The translations under genes and the position numbers were made by a program. Below are positions 47,501-59,218 of a stretch of DNA of 64,000 nucleotides, piece after piece. Source of the stretch: Ipomoea triloba (lineage: Eukaryota > Streptophyta > Magnoliopsida > Solanales > Convolvulaceae); NCBI RefSeq assembly GCF_003576645.1, contig NC_044922.1:19138854-19202853 (forward strand). Reading direction: 5' to 3'. The notes below the pieces were generated by a model. That model saw nothing but the letters and a program-made list of their open reading frames with translations. It was not told the origin of the DNA and did no database searches. The first letter of the stretch is position 1; each line of letters starts with the position of its first letter.

Positions 47501-48201
47501 AAATTACATAATTGTCTTCTTGTTTCAGCTGGCATATTCTTATGTGAATGAGAGCTCCTACTGAAGGTTCTTGTGACCATATTGCTTCGGTATAGGTAAG
47601 TATGTAATCTTCCTGTCCTTTACTCTCCTAAATATTTGTAAGTATGTAATCTTCCTGTCCTTTACTCTCCTAAATATTTTTCCTTATTCATTTTGAAACT
47701 TCTCTCCAGTTCATAAAGAATTTATATGACTACTTTATTTTCTTAGAATCCATGTATTCTCTAACCTTGCTTTATAAATAGTGCAAGATGCAAACTGTTT
47801 TAGTTACATTATGGATTCACCTTTCATTCCTTGAATACTATACTATTATCTGTTCATCAATTCATACTGGATATAATTAATGGGCTTATGTTATGGCAGT
47901 ATTGTTTTTTCATTGGATTTTACATAAGTTGTTGACTGATTCTTGAATGCTTGGTTTTGGTAATTTGGCAGTCTATGGATGAGGTGAAGATAAGTTTATG
48001 TATACAACTCTTGAACTACAGAGGTTCCTTTCATTTTCTTTAAATGCCTTCGCATATTTGTGGAAAGACATTTCATGATTTTCATCTATTATGTAATCCT
48101 ATCAAAATCCATTGTGTTATTCACATTCTCTTCTACTTAAACACTTAAACAGGAAATGCAGAGTATATTATCTGTTGTAAGGTATACAGGCTGAAGGTTG
48201 T

Positions 48202-48390
48202 ATGAGATATTCAGAGGAAAGCAAAAATGAAGATATTAGCTTTTCAATCAATACATGCCACCAGTGCCATGCTCTCCAAGCTCCTCAGGTGTTTGAGTCC
48301 TCGAAGATTCAAAATACTACAAGAAAAAGTCATGACTATCAATTCTCATCGAGGGTAAAAAATGATATTCATCGTCTAGTGATGATGTAA
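48202..48390 (+). other. Exon-like open frame with CHQC motif inside the CACTA element
   Basis: 62 codons starting MRYSEESKNEDISFS and containing NTCHQCHALQAP. A CHQC pair occurs in several plant zinc-finger nuclear proteins, so this may be a second captured fragment. The remaining cysteines needed for a zinc-binding domain are not visible. I do not assign a family. Confidence 0.3.
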
Positions 48391-49261
48391 ATTCCTTTTG
48401 CATGAAACCGTCATATTGATGAATAAACTACTATATTGCTTTATATTTTTCATTTAAAATATTTTTCAGTTATGTATACAGTTCAATTAATATGTAGACG
48501 GTTGGTTGTACATGAATATTGTTTGATATTATTTGACAAATATTCGTTACAATTGATTTTCTTTCCAATTAAATGTGTATATAGAGTTTGTTTGTGGTTG
48601 CAATGCAAATTTGAATGTAGAAATATACAAACAAACAAAAAAAAAACCTTAATTTGATGAGGATTATAAAAATTAAAATTAAAATACAATGAAAAATTTC
48701 AATGTCAGTTCAAAAACTTTCATTACAATTAGATAAGAAATAATTTAAAAACTAAAGCTTAATTTAGCGGCGGTTATATAACCGCTGCTAATATTAAAAG
48801 TAAAAATAAATAAAATAATTTAGTGGTGATTATGTAAGTGTCGTTAAACTCTAGACAAAAATAATTGATTATTCGCGGCGGTTACAAAACCGCCACTAAA
48901 TGCATTAAAAACCGTCGCTAAATAAGTTTTCCATTAATTCCCACACTTGTCTAAAACCGCCTCTAAATCTTTCGTGACACACTATTTAGACACGGTTGGG
49001 GAACCACCTCTAAACAGTTTAGTGGCGGTTTTGAACCGCTTCTAAATAACAAATTAACCGCCACTAAATAACTTTTTTGGTGTAGTGAAGGTTTTGGAAA
49101 CGAATGAAATTTGGGAAGAAAAAGAGATTAGGGGAGAAGTATCAGAAACCCTTTGCCTTTCCTATTGTTTACCTCTACGGCTCTATGTTTTTGAGTTTGG
49201 AAGAATACTGGAAAACTTGGTTTGGGCCTTTGGCGGCAACACTGGGCTAATATTGTATCTA

Positions 49262-49263
<2 letters not shown>

Positions 49264-49301
<38 letters not shown>
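49264..49301. repeat. AT microsatellite
   Basis: Uninterrupted AT run in the flank beyond the CACTA element. Confidence 0.95.
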
Positions 49302-49304
<3 letters not shown>

Positions 49305-49604
49305 TTGTGTGGTTTGCCTTCTCCGGTGTGGTTGTGCGGTTGTTTTTAGGTGCGTGATTTTCCTTCTTTAAGGGGTGCGTACCTAATGATGCATATTTGT
49401 GTTGTGCATTATATTTCTTAACATTGAGTAGTGTATTTTGTACATTGAGTGGTGCATTTTGTTAACACTAGTGGTGTAAACCGCACCGACCGCACGGGAA
49501 GGCGCGGCCGCATTTGAGGAGTAATATATATGTTCCGGATCAGGTAAGGGTCTATCATTAGGTGAGTATCCTGTGGACTAGTCCAGGTCATCCATTCGAG
49601 TCAA

Positions 49605-50186
49605 GATCAGGTGCGGAGGAGGTCCTAGGTGACAACATGTGGTGAGATCTGAGCCATTGATCAAATCTAGAAGGAAGAAACAAAGGCTAAAAACGGCACA
49701 CCTTAAGTTTTAACATCACGCACCTTCAGTTTATAAGAATGACACACCATAAGTATTACAAATATGCATCTTAAGTATAAAAATGGCGCACCTTAAGCCG
49801 AGTTAAGCGTAGAACTTATGCACTTAAGTTTATAACTGACGCACTTTAAATGTTAAAATGACGCACCTTAAGTGTTAAAAGGATGTAGCTTAAGCTATAG
49901 AAAGACGCACCTAGAGATTTTGAATGACGCATCTTAACTTTCAATAAAAAATGCACATTAAATTCTCAACTGAATAACTGACGCATCTTAAGCACATAAA
50001 CCACGCACCTTAAAAAGAAACACGACGCACATTAAGTACAAAAACTACGGATCTTAAGTTTGACCAATATAGAAAATGACCAAATTACCAACGTATTTTT
50101 TTTTAATCCTAGACGTTGATTTTGACAAGATGAATGGTTCTCATCTCACCACATGTTTCACCTGGGCACAACATCCGCATCTGATC
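49605..50186. mobile_element. Foldback element with internal ACGCACCTTAAGT repeats
   Basis: The left end GATCAGGTGCGGAGGAGGTC and then ACATGTGGTGAGAT is mirrored at the right end (ATCTCACCACATGT, CCGCATCTGATC). Between them, at 49690-50050, a degenerate unit of about 20-30 bp built around ACGCACCTTAAG is repeated a dozen or so times. Inverted termini plus an internal short-repeat array fit a non-autonomous Mutator-like element. The duplication is not clear (TCAA on both sides). Confidence 0.65.
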
Positions 50187-50300
50187 TCAAAACAATACAA
50201 AATGGCAGTTTAATTATATTGACTGTTGAAAAGATGTATGTTTAGTCCTCAACGTCATTTCTTGATAGAAAAAGAAACCACTAATCTAGAAATGTCTGTG
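50187..50300 (-). pseudogene. F-box family LRR fragment
   Basis: On the minus strand it matches the DRWxxFLSRNxxEEL-to-LPFxIxxC stretch of exon 1 (CATTTCTTGATAGAAAAAGA and AATACAAAATGGCAG in the usual spacing). It is an isolated fragment between two foldback elements. Confidence 0.6.
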
Positions 50301-50370
50301 AAGTAATTCACCCACTAGTCATCAAGGGAGTCTTAGCTCATTGCATTTCTAGTGCTATCACGGAAACCAC

Positions 50371-51016
50371 CAGTAGTTATGCCGTGGACCCAGGTCCACC
50401 TTGCAAGGTGGACCTGTGTCTAATACGACGTCGTTTCACAATTTTTTTTTTAAAAAAAAGAAAAATAACTGCGTTAACGGCTCCTCATCGCAACAGAACA
50501 CAAACTCTACATTCACAGACCCTATACTCCACATTCATACATTACAGGGCTATATGTTTAGTAACTATATTACCACCGTTATGCATTCACACATTCAAAA
50601 AACACTATATTCACTAGTCCTATACTCCATATTCACAACTTGGGAACTCCACATTCACACATTACAGGGCTACAAGTTGCTAGAACTCTGTTAACTCTAC
50701 TACAGATTCACACACTCATAACTCTACATTCACAAATTCTATACTCCATATTCACAACTTGAAACCTCCACATTAACACATTTCAAGGCTGCTAGAACTC
50801 TGTTAACTCAACTACAGATTCACACATTCATAACTCTACATTCACAAATTCTACACTCCATATTTTCAATTTGAAACCTCCACATTCACACATTTCAGGG
50901 CTATATGTTTAGTAATTTTTTTTTTCGAAAATAAAATTATAGTGAAACGGCGTCGTATTGGACCTTGGTCCACCTTGACCTTGCAAGGTGGACCTGGGTC
51001 CACTGCATAATTTGCG
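50371..51016. mobile_element. Foldback Mutator-like element, 9-bp TSD
   Basis: Termini of about 70 bp are inverse copies (TTATGCCGTGGACCCAGG at the left, CCTGGGTCCACTGCATAA at the right), each containing a CCACCTTGCAAGGTGG palindrome. GGAAACCAC is duplicated at 50362-50370 and 51017-51025. The interior repeats TACTCCACATTCACA-like units of about 25-45 bp. It belongs to the same family as 39865-40270. Nine-bp duplications are typical of Mutator-like transposition. Confidence 0.82.
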
Positions 51017-51201
51017 GGAAACCACAACTTAATGTCTTGTCTTCACCGATTACAATTTTATGGGCGCAGCCCACACATGAGAGGTTTTGCGACTTAAACT
51101 TAAGAACCTGGCTTAAACTCAAATAAAATAAAGATTTGATTATATTGGTAACACTCAAAGATTTAATTTGTTTGTGCACATGATAACTTTGTATATTAAT
51201 A

Positions 51202-52735
51202 CTAGTTTTATACGCGCATTGCGCGAATGAGTTAATGCCAAATGTTTATATTTAAATAAATATTGGAAAGTATATCAATGCAAGATTATATAGGATAAGT
51301 TTATACAAGGATAATTGAATGTCGAATTTTTTTATTTAAATATCTAACTCAAAGTATTTGAATCCAAGATAATATAGAAAATTCATTTTACTTATTACTA
51401 AAATAAATGTTTGCAACCTTGTAAAATCGATAGTCTAAAAATGATTGTCTAAATAAATACTACTTTTAATTTGAATTTTTCTAAGTGTTCTTAATTCTCT
51501 TTTGAGTAACATTGTCATTGTCTTCATCTTTACTATTTGTTCTCTTCCTTTTTGTTGATAGTGTGTTATTTGCAATTCGGATATTGTTGGTAACATAGAT
51601 GACAATGTCATGCAATGAGATTATGATATAAAAGCTATGGACTTTCCTTTAGGTGTTTTGCTTGGGGTTCATTTGGTTCAACCATTATTGTTGAATGAGT
51701 TATTGTGGATAAAGAAATCCCTAGTTTAAGAAAAAAGATTAAATTAATTACTAAAAATTTGAAAATTTAAAATATTATGTATTCCAAAGATATTAAAAGC
51801 TGGTTTCTCGCTTCAATTTGCTGGGTAATAGGTTATGTGAGTACTTTCATTGTCAACAAATCCCCCAAGTAGTTAATATAATTGGTTTCAAACTATTCTT
51901 TTTTATTTTTTTCATGGTATTAAAGAAATACATATGTATCATTTTTTGGTGTAACTACTAATTTATTTAATTCAATAAGAATAAAATAGAGTGATTCCGC
52001 TTCAATTTGTTGGGTTATTATTTAAGTACTCTCTTTGTCAACCAATCCCAAGTAGTTAATATAATTAGATTCAAATTATTTTAAATTTTTTTTCATAGTA
52101 GTAATAAAATACTTGGTAAATAAATATATAACATTATTTTGTACTATAACTTTGATATTTAATTACAAGATATTGTAAAAATATGGACAATGTAATGAAT
52201 ATCAATTGATAAATTTGAATGTAAATAATCTTTGCATGAGAGAAAATAAAGAAAATATATAACTAATGAAATTATTTCTCTTATTTAATTTAATTTTTTT
52301 ATAATGAATAATTTTTCAAATAAAGGTATTGTAGACACATAATTCTAAATTAAATAAATATATATGTATCATTTTTTGTTGTAGCTACTAATTTATTTAA
52401 TTTAATAAGAGTAAAATAGAGTGAGAAACTTAATTATGTCAAATTTGATTGAGATGAGGTTCGAACCTAAGACCTTTCTTATAGAAATTAATGGGTAAGT
52501 TAAAAGTTAACGGAATATTAACGGAGTAGAGAATATTTAACGGAAAACTTAACGGATAATCATAAAAGTAAGGTTAAATTAGATAATCTCTATTAATAAT
52601 ATTAATCTGAATTATCTTAACCATCTATTTGATTAAATAATTTATCTGAACCATCCATTTGATTAAATAATTTGACTGCCATTTTTTCTACCCATTTTAG
52701 GCCTAACTCTCTTTGGCTCTTATTAGTATAGTAGA
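51202..52735 (-). mobile_element. Non-autonomous Helitron (1.5 kb)
   Basis: Read on the minus strand, the element starts TCTACTATACTAATAAGAGC at 52735, preceded by A. It ends with a GCGCAATGCGC hairpin and TATAAAACTAG at 51202, followed by T. These are complete plant Helitron termini at an A^T site. No coding region is present. The element at 59458-60475 is a truncated relative. Confidence 0.88.
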
Positions 52736-52950
52736 TAACAGTGTGGTTGGCTATTAATTACTGAGAACTGTTCTTATTACATTTAAGATTAAATCCTGCC
52801 CGCATGGACAGTTCAGTTAGTCACAAAGGTGAAGAGCAAATGTCACATGATTTACATTCTCCCAGTCGTTTTGTCGGACCGGTTGGGTATTCAACTTTTT
52901 GGAAAAAACAACAAGATTAAATCCTTGAGTGAATCCAGAGTCAAAATTAA

Positions 52951-53249
52951 GGGTGTGTTTGGTTGACGGGTTTTGGTATAAGGTATGAGTATCAAAGTGA
53001 TTGTTATTGTTTGGTTGACAGGTTTTTAGAATACTACTATGGGTTTGGAGTACCCCATTAATTGAAAACCATACCTTTATTAAAGAAGGTTTTCATTTCC
53101 CTTCCTCCTTTCTTCCCCAACTATTAATAATCATTCTCATTCCACCCTACTACCAAACATGCAAAATACTTTCACCAAAACTCATTACCCTTACAAAGTA
53201 TTTGATACTGATACCGATTCCAATTCCTATGTGCGAACCAAACACACCC
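52951..53249. mobile_element. PIF/Harbinger (Tourist-like) MITE, TAA TSD
   Basis: The terminal inverted repeat GGGTGTGTTTGGTT is matched by AACCAAACACACCC at the other end, flanked by TAA at 52948-52950 and 53250-53252. It is 299 bp long, non-coding, and foldback beyond the termini. It lies about 180 bp upstream of the plus-strand F-box pseudogene start. Confidence 0.9.
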
Positions 53250-54532
53250 TAAATACGGTTTGAGAAAGAAGTATTTGTTGTATAGGTTTTCATATTCCAA
53301 AGGGAGTGGGTGCGCCTCCAAGTGCTATCTGGGAATCTCAATTGTCTCATGGTATTAAGTTCTCTAATCTCTATGTATATATAGTCTCTTGGTATTGAGT
53401 AGTATATTACTGTTTTTTTTTTTTATCCAATGGCTACTTTTCCTCGAAGCAAAACCAGAAAAAGGGATTTAATAAGTGAACTGCCAGCAGATGTTAAGGA
53501 AAGGATTTTGGAGTTGTTGTCCACCGAAGATGCTGCCAGAATTGCTTTGTTCTCAACTCACTAGAACCATGTTTGGTTGCGACATGGGCGACTTGTGTTT
53601 GATACTAACTTCTTCCAATGCGTTTCATCAAAGGGCAAAGCTTATAAAGTCATAGCTCTGGTGAACATAATAAATAATATTCTCTTGCTCCGTGATGGAC
53701 CAATTAAGAAATTTGCTCTACACATTAATGCAATGGATCCTAAGCTGCAGCAGTCTGATTTAGATCGGTGGTGTCGTTTTCTATCAAGAAATGGTGTGCA
53801 AGAACTTAACTTATCTGTTTGGAGCGGCGAATATAAGCTTCCATCTTGTATAGTCTCATGTTGGACAATTAAGCAACTCATACTTTATGGGGGAAAATTG
53901 TAATTTATGCCCCTCCATAATATGCCAATTATCAATGTCACTCTTGAATTATTAGTGATGTAAATATTGCCCTTCAATTTTTAAAAATGGTACATATATT
54001 GCCCCTCCCGTGGTGTAAATATTGCCCCTTCTGTCAGTATGGGAGGGCAATATATGTACCGTTTTTTAAAATTGAGGGGCAATATATACACCACTAATAA
54101 TTAGTACGGGAGGGCAATATATGTACTGTTTTTGAAAATTGAGCAGCAACATTTACACCACTAATAATTCAGGGGTAGCTGTTAGCATTGAAAATTTAAA
54201 TAATATTATTGGATCGTGACTGATAATTCATTATTAAATTAATTGCTTTAATTAATTAAATTGGGCTAATATTTATTTAATTGGGTTGATTAAATGACCT
54301 AATAAATAATTGGTTGGCCTAATTAATTAATTTAAAGTAATTGTTGCTGAACTGTTGGCCCAAATTCAAGGAATATATTTAATTGAGTTGGACCAGACTA
54401 TCAATTGGGCTGCTCAAATTGACGGGCTTGGACTTGGTTTGGCCCATCAAAGTACATGTGGTTCACATAATTTATGGAAAGATGTGGGTATTATAAAATG
54501 AGTTCAAAATTATAAAATCATGAACTGGACAT

Positions 54533-55204
54533 CACTAGTACAAAGTTGACAAAAAAAATTATACTATTAGCATCTGTTTTTCAGAAAAGTGATTTCAATA
54601 AACGCGCGGTGGCGTTTATGTAATTTTGTAAACAAGAGTTAGCATCTGTTCCACGAAATAACAGATACTAAATAGTGACATCTTGAAAATTCGGGCCCTT
54701 TCGGTAACTGTTCCAAAGAGAACAATAAGAGAACAGTTGACTATTATGCCCTAAAAAAAAAAACTTTATTTGGCACAACAAAAAAAATAGAACACACCAA
54801 AATATTTCTTCACACCAATTTTATTTGGCACAGCGCAGCCAACCCAAACCCTAGCTTAGCTCTTCACAACCAAACACCATTGGCGAGATCTGTGGCGGTG
54901 ACGGGCTTTGGTAGCAGCGATTACGAGCTGGGAGGGCAGAGCAGCTACTACGACAGCGTGAACCTTGGTGACCGGAGTGAGTAGCTTCGACTTGTGTCAG
55001 CTTGAGCAGCGGTGCGGCGGTGATGACGGAGTGCGAAGAAGAACGGCGGCGGCGATGTCTCCAGCTGACGGCGAAGAAAAAGGAAGCCGGCGACGTCTCC
55101 AACTGACGGCGAAGAAGAAGGTCCGGCGGCTTCATCTCCAGCTGAGGGCGAAGAAGAAAGGCGACATTTGGCGGCGACTTTTCTTGCGTGCTGAGTTGAG
55201 GTAC

Positions 55205-55258
<54 letters not shown>

Positions 55259-57978
55259 GTTTGATAATACGTATATCAGAATGTTTTTTTTTTTTTTTTT
55301 TCTGTAGGCTTTTAGATCTGGTGTAGTGGTGTTGTTGGCTTATGTACTTGCAGCTCCACTGATACAGAAGCTAGAACTATGAAAATAAGGGTCAATGCCT
55401 TGATCATTTTGTGCCCAAGTATGACACTCTCTATTGCAACACTTTTATATCTGATTAGATTTGGATTTTGTGTTTACTTAATTGATTATCTGCATTTTCT
55501 TGCTGATGATGTTTTTGAGATCTGGATTAAAAACATCTCTCATTGTTGATGATGGTTATGAGATAAATATGCAGGTATTATTACTTTTTTCACAATTAAT
55601 TTGTGTCCTTTGATTTATTAGTTTTTATGTAGAAGGATTCTAGGTTTTGTAAGCCTGTATTTTGTTTACTACTTGGTCATTTAGCTGTTAAATTCTAGAC
55701 ACCATTGCATCTCATTTAGGTGTTAAAATTTCCAGCTATGTATCTCTCTCGAAATGCAAAAGTATCTCATCTTTATTCTGTGTTGATTAAGGTATATGTT
55801 TACTGATGCCTCTGCATATTTGCTGATGCTATTACTCATCAGGCTCTTGTTTTATAGAACTTTGAATATCTAAAACTCCTTACCTGATATTCTGCTGTCA
55901 CAATATGGTGCTATGCTGTTCTTTGTATTACTTGCCTGGCCTGCAGTTTATGTAAAATCAATTCAATCATTTGATTTACCAAATATGTATCTGTGTAGGT
56001 CCATTAACATTCTATACAAAATGTGTATCCTGCAGACTATTTCAGCACGTGTTTGTGATCCTAGTTCTTCCAATCTCATTGGTATTCCTCTCATCTAAAC
56101 AAAAGAGTAGCTAATTGAAGAATTTACACCAAGGAAAGAAGATAAAAAAATTCTACATCCTTAGAGTCATTTCTTATAAGTTGATTATTTTAGCAAGTAA
56201 GATACTTAGTTCTGTACCATAGAACCTTTTTATTTCATACTTTCAGTACAATGCCTACTTTATTTTATTTTTTCATTTATTTCTTTCAGATTAGTAATGA
56301 GATGATAAGCTTGGATGGTCTACTTGATGCTTTAGTTGATCTTTGCTGGATTAAAAATGTGAGTTTTAACCTGATCACTCATGCACTGTTTCTCTTATTT
56401 ATTTTTGTTGCATTTTATGTCTTAGTTGTGAATCCATACTAATTTTTTCCCAGGCCGCAGAGGCATTTTTAAATGGAAATAATGATCAATCTCTTCAAAT
56501 GTTGAATTTTCGGTTCCTATTTCTATTGCTTGTTTACTTAAATTTAGGGTCCATGTGGTTTCTTTTTGTTGGGTTCAAATTCCATCGTCTGTCTTTATTA
56601 CATATTTGAAGTTGATCATGGATAGTTGAGGGGTAGAGACTGTAGAATACACCACTTGTTTATTTTTGTGTTGTGTGTGTTGTTTTTATTTATTTTTATT
56701 TTTTAATTTCATTAACTGCCTAACTGGTGCACATGAAGAATCTGTCAACTTTTCAATGATGGGTTAGAACTTGGACATACATAGCACAGATTCTATATGC
56801 ATGTATATGTATGTATAAAAGTCAGATTCTGAATATTTCGACTTGGATTCAGCATTAGAAGTCATTTTTATAAGAATTTTTCAGAGGTAGTGTTAAATAT
56901 TGAAGAGTTGTGTTACATTGTCTTAATATGTTCAGTCCATATAAAGAAGATCCTAAGCATTGTGTTACACTATTTTACTCCTATTTGTGGATTCAATTCC
57001 TTTTTATGCAACTCACTACCAGAGATTAATACAAGGCAGCATGGTTATAATACTAGGGGCATAGTTAGAATTTGGTGTTATTTAGTTTCTGCTATGGTTC
57101 CTTTCTTTATACACACACGTGCACTGACAGATCTAAGTGCTTTAGTTTATATATACACACAACATAATTAATGGACTTTTGTTGGTAGTGTATCTGTTGA
57201 GGTGTAGAAGAACTAAATGAGAGAATTAATTTGTCGTTTAAAATTTGTCAAAAATGAGCTCTTTGTTCTTATTATTTTGACGGAGTGAAAGTTTTTTTTT
57301 TCTTAAATTAATAATTGCAGTAGACCATTAACAGTTTGAAGAATGGATTATGATTCTACAGCTTTTGCTTCAATTTCTGTATCCAATTTTAAATACAGTT
57401 CATCTCATAAGCACTGGTGGAGAAAGTGAGAAACACTTCAAGTTTGCTAACAGAAATCGCAAGTAAATATCTAAATATGCTTCTTCATCTCTAAATTGTT
57501 ATAGTAGGTAGTACAATAGACTATGGTGTTAAGAAGCTTTGTGAGAACAACAATGTTGGGAATTTTAAGTATTGTGGATATTGTGTAGTATTTTGAATAT
57601 TATTATATTATTGATGGATGGTTATTGACGATTATTAGTTAATTTAATTATAATATATTATTATTGAATTGATTACTGTAGATAATTAAACTAGATTATA
57701 TATCTTGAATATCGTTACAAGAAAATGTAGCAGACTAGCAGGTAGATCATCTAAAAAAAAGTCTTGATAAAAAAAAAAATGATTAGGCGTCAAAATTATT
57801 TTTAAACTACAGGCGTCTGTTGTTGAAAAGGAACAGACGCCTATAGTCCACATTAGGCAACTGTGAACAACAGACGCCTAAAGTCTATACTATTAGCGTC
57901 TAGTTCATATGCACCTGATGTAAAAGAGACGCCTTTTGTACTTTGCAACAGACGCGAATGACCTATTTTGTACTAGTG
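54533..57978. mobile_element. CACTA element nested in the Mutator-like element
   Basis: The left terminus CACTAGTACAAAGTTG and right terminus (minus strand) CACTAGTACAAAATAGG are bordered by CAT at 54530-54532 and 57979-57981. Subterminal motifs CAGACGCCTA/TAGCATCTG occur at both ends. A GC-rich stretch at 54880-55200 and intron-like TA-rich DNA follow. Exon-like pieces (for example 56290-56360, NEMISLDGLLDALVDLCW; 56455-56500, AAEAFLNGNNDQSLQ) suggest a captured plant gene that I do not recognise. Confidence 0.85.
55208..55253. repeat. AT microsatellite
   Basis: Uninterrupted AT run within the nested CACTA element. Confidence 0.95.
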
Positions 57979-58129
57979 CATGATGATGTCCAGGTACTTG
58001 TTAAATTCAAAGGATGGGATTTGTTAGATTTTCTCTACTCCCCCACCACTATAAATAGTGGCTTCACTTTAAAGATTAAAGGCATTGAAGATTAGAAGAC
58101 TTTGAAGCTCTGAAGATCTGCATCTCACC

Positions 58130-58345
58130 GGGAGGAGCACGCCTGCAATTTATTTGCACGAAGGACTCGCTTGCAATTTATTTGTACTGAGGACCTGCAA
58201 TTATTTGCACCGGGAGGATACGCTTGCAATTTATTTGCACCGGGGGGACTCACTTGCAATTTATTTGCACGAAGGACTCGCTTGCAATTTATTTGCATCG
58301 AGCACTTGTAATTATTTGCACTGGGCGCACGCCTGCAGTATATCT
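58130..58345. repeat. Minisatellite 1 (TTGCAATTTATTTGCAC unit)
   Basis: About seven diverged copies of a unit of about 30 bp (CTTGCAATTTATTTGCAC plus a GGACTCG-type spacer) in tandem. It lies between the CACTA end and the right end of the Mutator-like element. Confidence 0.9.
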
Positions 58346-58377
58346 GCACTGAGAAGCACGCCGTTTGAGTACCAAAC

Positions 58378-58775
58378 TCGGCATACGTCCAACTCGGCAT
58401 AAGTCCAGTTCAACATACTTTGAACTCCGCATACGTCTAACTCGGCATAAGTCCAGTTCAACATACTTTGAACTTGGCATACGTCCAACTCTACCCCTAA
58501 GTCCAGTTCAACATACTTTGAACTCGGCATACTTCCAGTTCAGCATACTCTGAACTTTGCGCAACTCGGCATAAGTCCAGTTCAGCATACTCTGAACTCG
58601 GCCTACTTCCAGTTCGGCATACCCCGAACTCAGCATAGCTCGGCATAACTCGGCACGCCTCCAGTTCGGCATACTCCGAACTCGACACAACAAGACATAC
58701 TTCCAGTTCAGCATTCTCTGAACTCGGCACACTTCCAATTCGGCATATTCCGAATTCGGCACACTTCCGATCGGC
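58378..58775. repeat. Minisatellite 2 (ACTCGGCATACTTCCAGTTC unit)
   Basis: Roughly a dozen copies of a unit of about 30-35 bp built from CGGCATAC, TCCAGTTC and CATACTCTGAACTC. It starts about 30 bp after minisatellite 1 but has a different unit. The repetitive open frames on both strands (YAELDLCRV-like peptides) are a consequence of unit composition. Confidence 0.9.
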
Positions 58776-59120
58776 ATACTTCTAGTAGAGAATCAGATGA
58801 CTTTTATACAGAGATTGTACTCCTTTCGTTTGATACATACTACTTATTGTAACCGATATACTTTGAATTTTGAATATATACAAATTCAAGTTTTTCGAGT
58901 TTACAGTAGCATTGATAATTGGTATATTATGGAGAGGCATAAATTACAATTTTCCATAATTTTTCATTCTTGATTTGCCCATAAATGCTCGTCGTATATT
59001 TCTTGGCGTCACTTCATTAGTTTAATGGTGTTGAATTTGCTGGTGATAATGTAAATGGAATTGTGTGCAGTATTCTTAATCTTGAGAAGCTGACTTTCCA
59101 TTTGTGTAATGGGTTGAGCG

Positions 59121-59218
59121 GTTTTTTTTTTTTTGGTAAAGGTGAATCGTCGCTTGTGGGAATCGAACGCGGGTTCTTCCGAAATTTTTCTCCACAAAGA
59201 GAGCTCACTTGCCAGTTG
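59121..59218 (-). mobile_element. Short SINE-like insertion in an LRR exon
   Basis: On the minus strand it has TGGCAAGTGAGCTC (A box-like), GTTCGATTCCCAC (B box) and a terminal A run (a T run on the plus strand at 59122-59134). LRR-coding sequence is continuous on either side when it is removed. The flanks GTTGAGCGG and GTTGATAGG may be a decayed duplication. Confidence 0.6.

Larger units (their letters stand above)
45130..49087. mobile_element. CACTA element carrying ARL8-like exons
   Basis: The left terminus is CACTACAACAAATTAG and the right terminus (minus strand) CACTACACCAAAAAAG. The 3-bp duplication AAG is at 45127-45129 and 49088-49090. Subterminal arrays of GCGGTTATACAAACCGCC-type motifs (about 45165-45400 and 48760-49070) are inverted relative to each other. 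The interior has a GC-rich 5' block (45480-45787) ending in a GT donor, the GTPase exons, and an open frame at 48202-48390 with a CHQC motif. Small tandem duplications occur at 46505-46588 (about 43 bp) and 47597-47680 (about 42 bp). No transposase was seen. Confidence 0.88.
53889..58954. mobile_element. Mutator-like element (about 5 kb) with nested CACTA
   Basis: The left end GAAAATTGTAATTTATGCC and then CTCCATAATATGCCAATTATC is matched in reverse at 58905-58954 with few changes (TIR about 46 bp or more). The flanks CATACTTTAT and CATAATTTTT agree at 8 of 10 positions, a probable decayed target-site duplication. It sits inside an F-box exon. Its interior includes repeated GGGGCAATATATGTACC-type units (53960-54170), a complete CACTA element, and two minisatellites. 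No transposase was recognised. Confidence 0.75.

Noticed and set aside
49690..50050. CRISPR-like array of short repeats
   Set aside because: Units are degenerate, spacing is irregular, and the array is enclosed by inverted transposon ends in a plant genome.
58125..58777. Repetitive open frames suggesting a repeat protein
   Set aside because: They follow from two minisatellites with units near 30 bp; frames exist on both strands and are not conserved between units.
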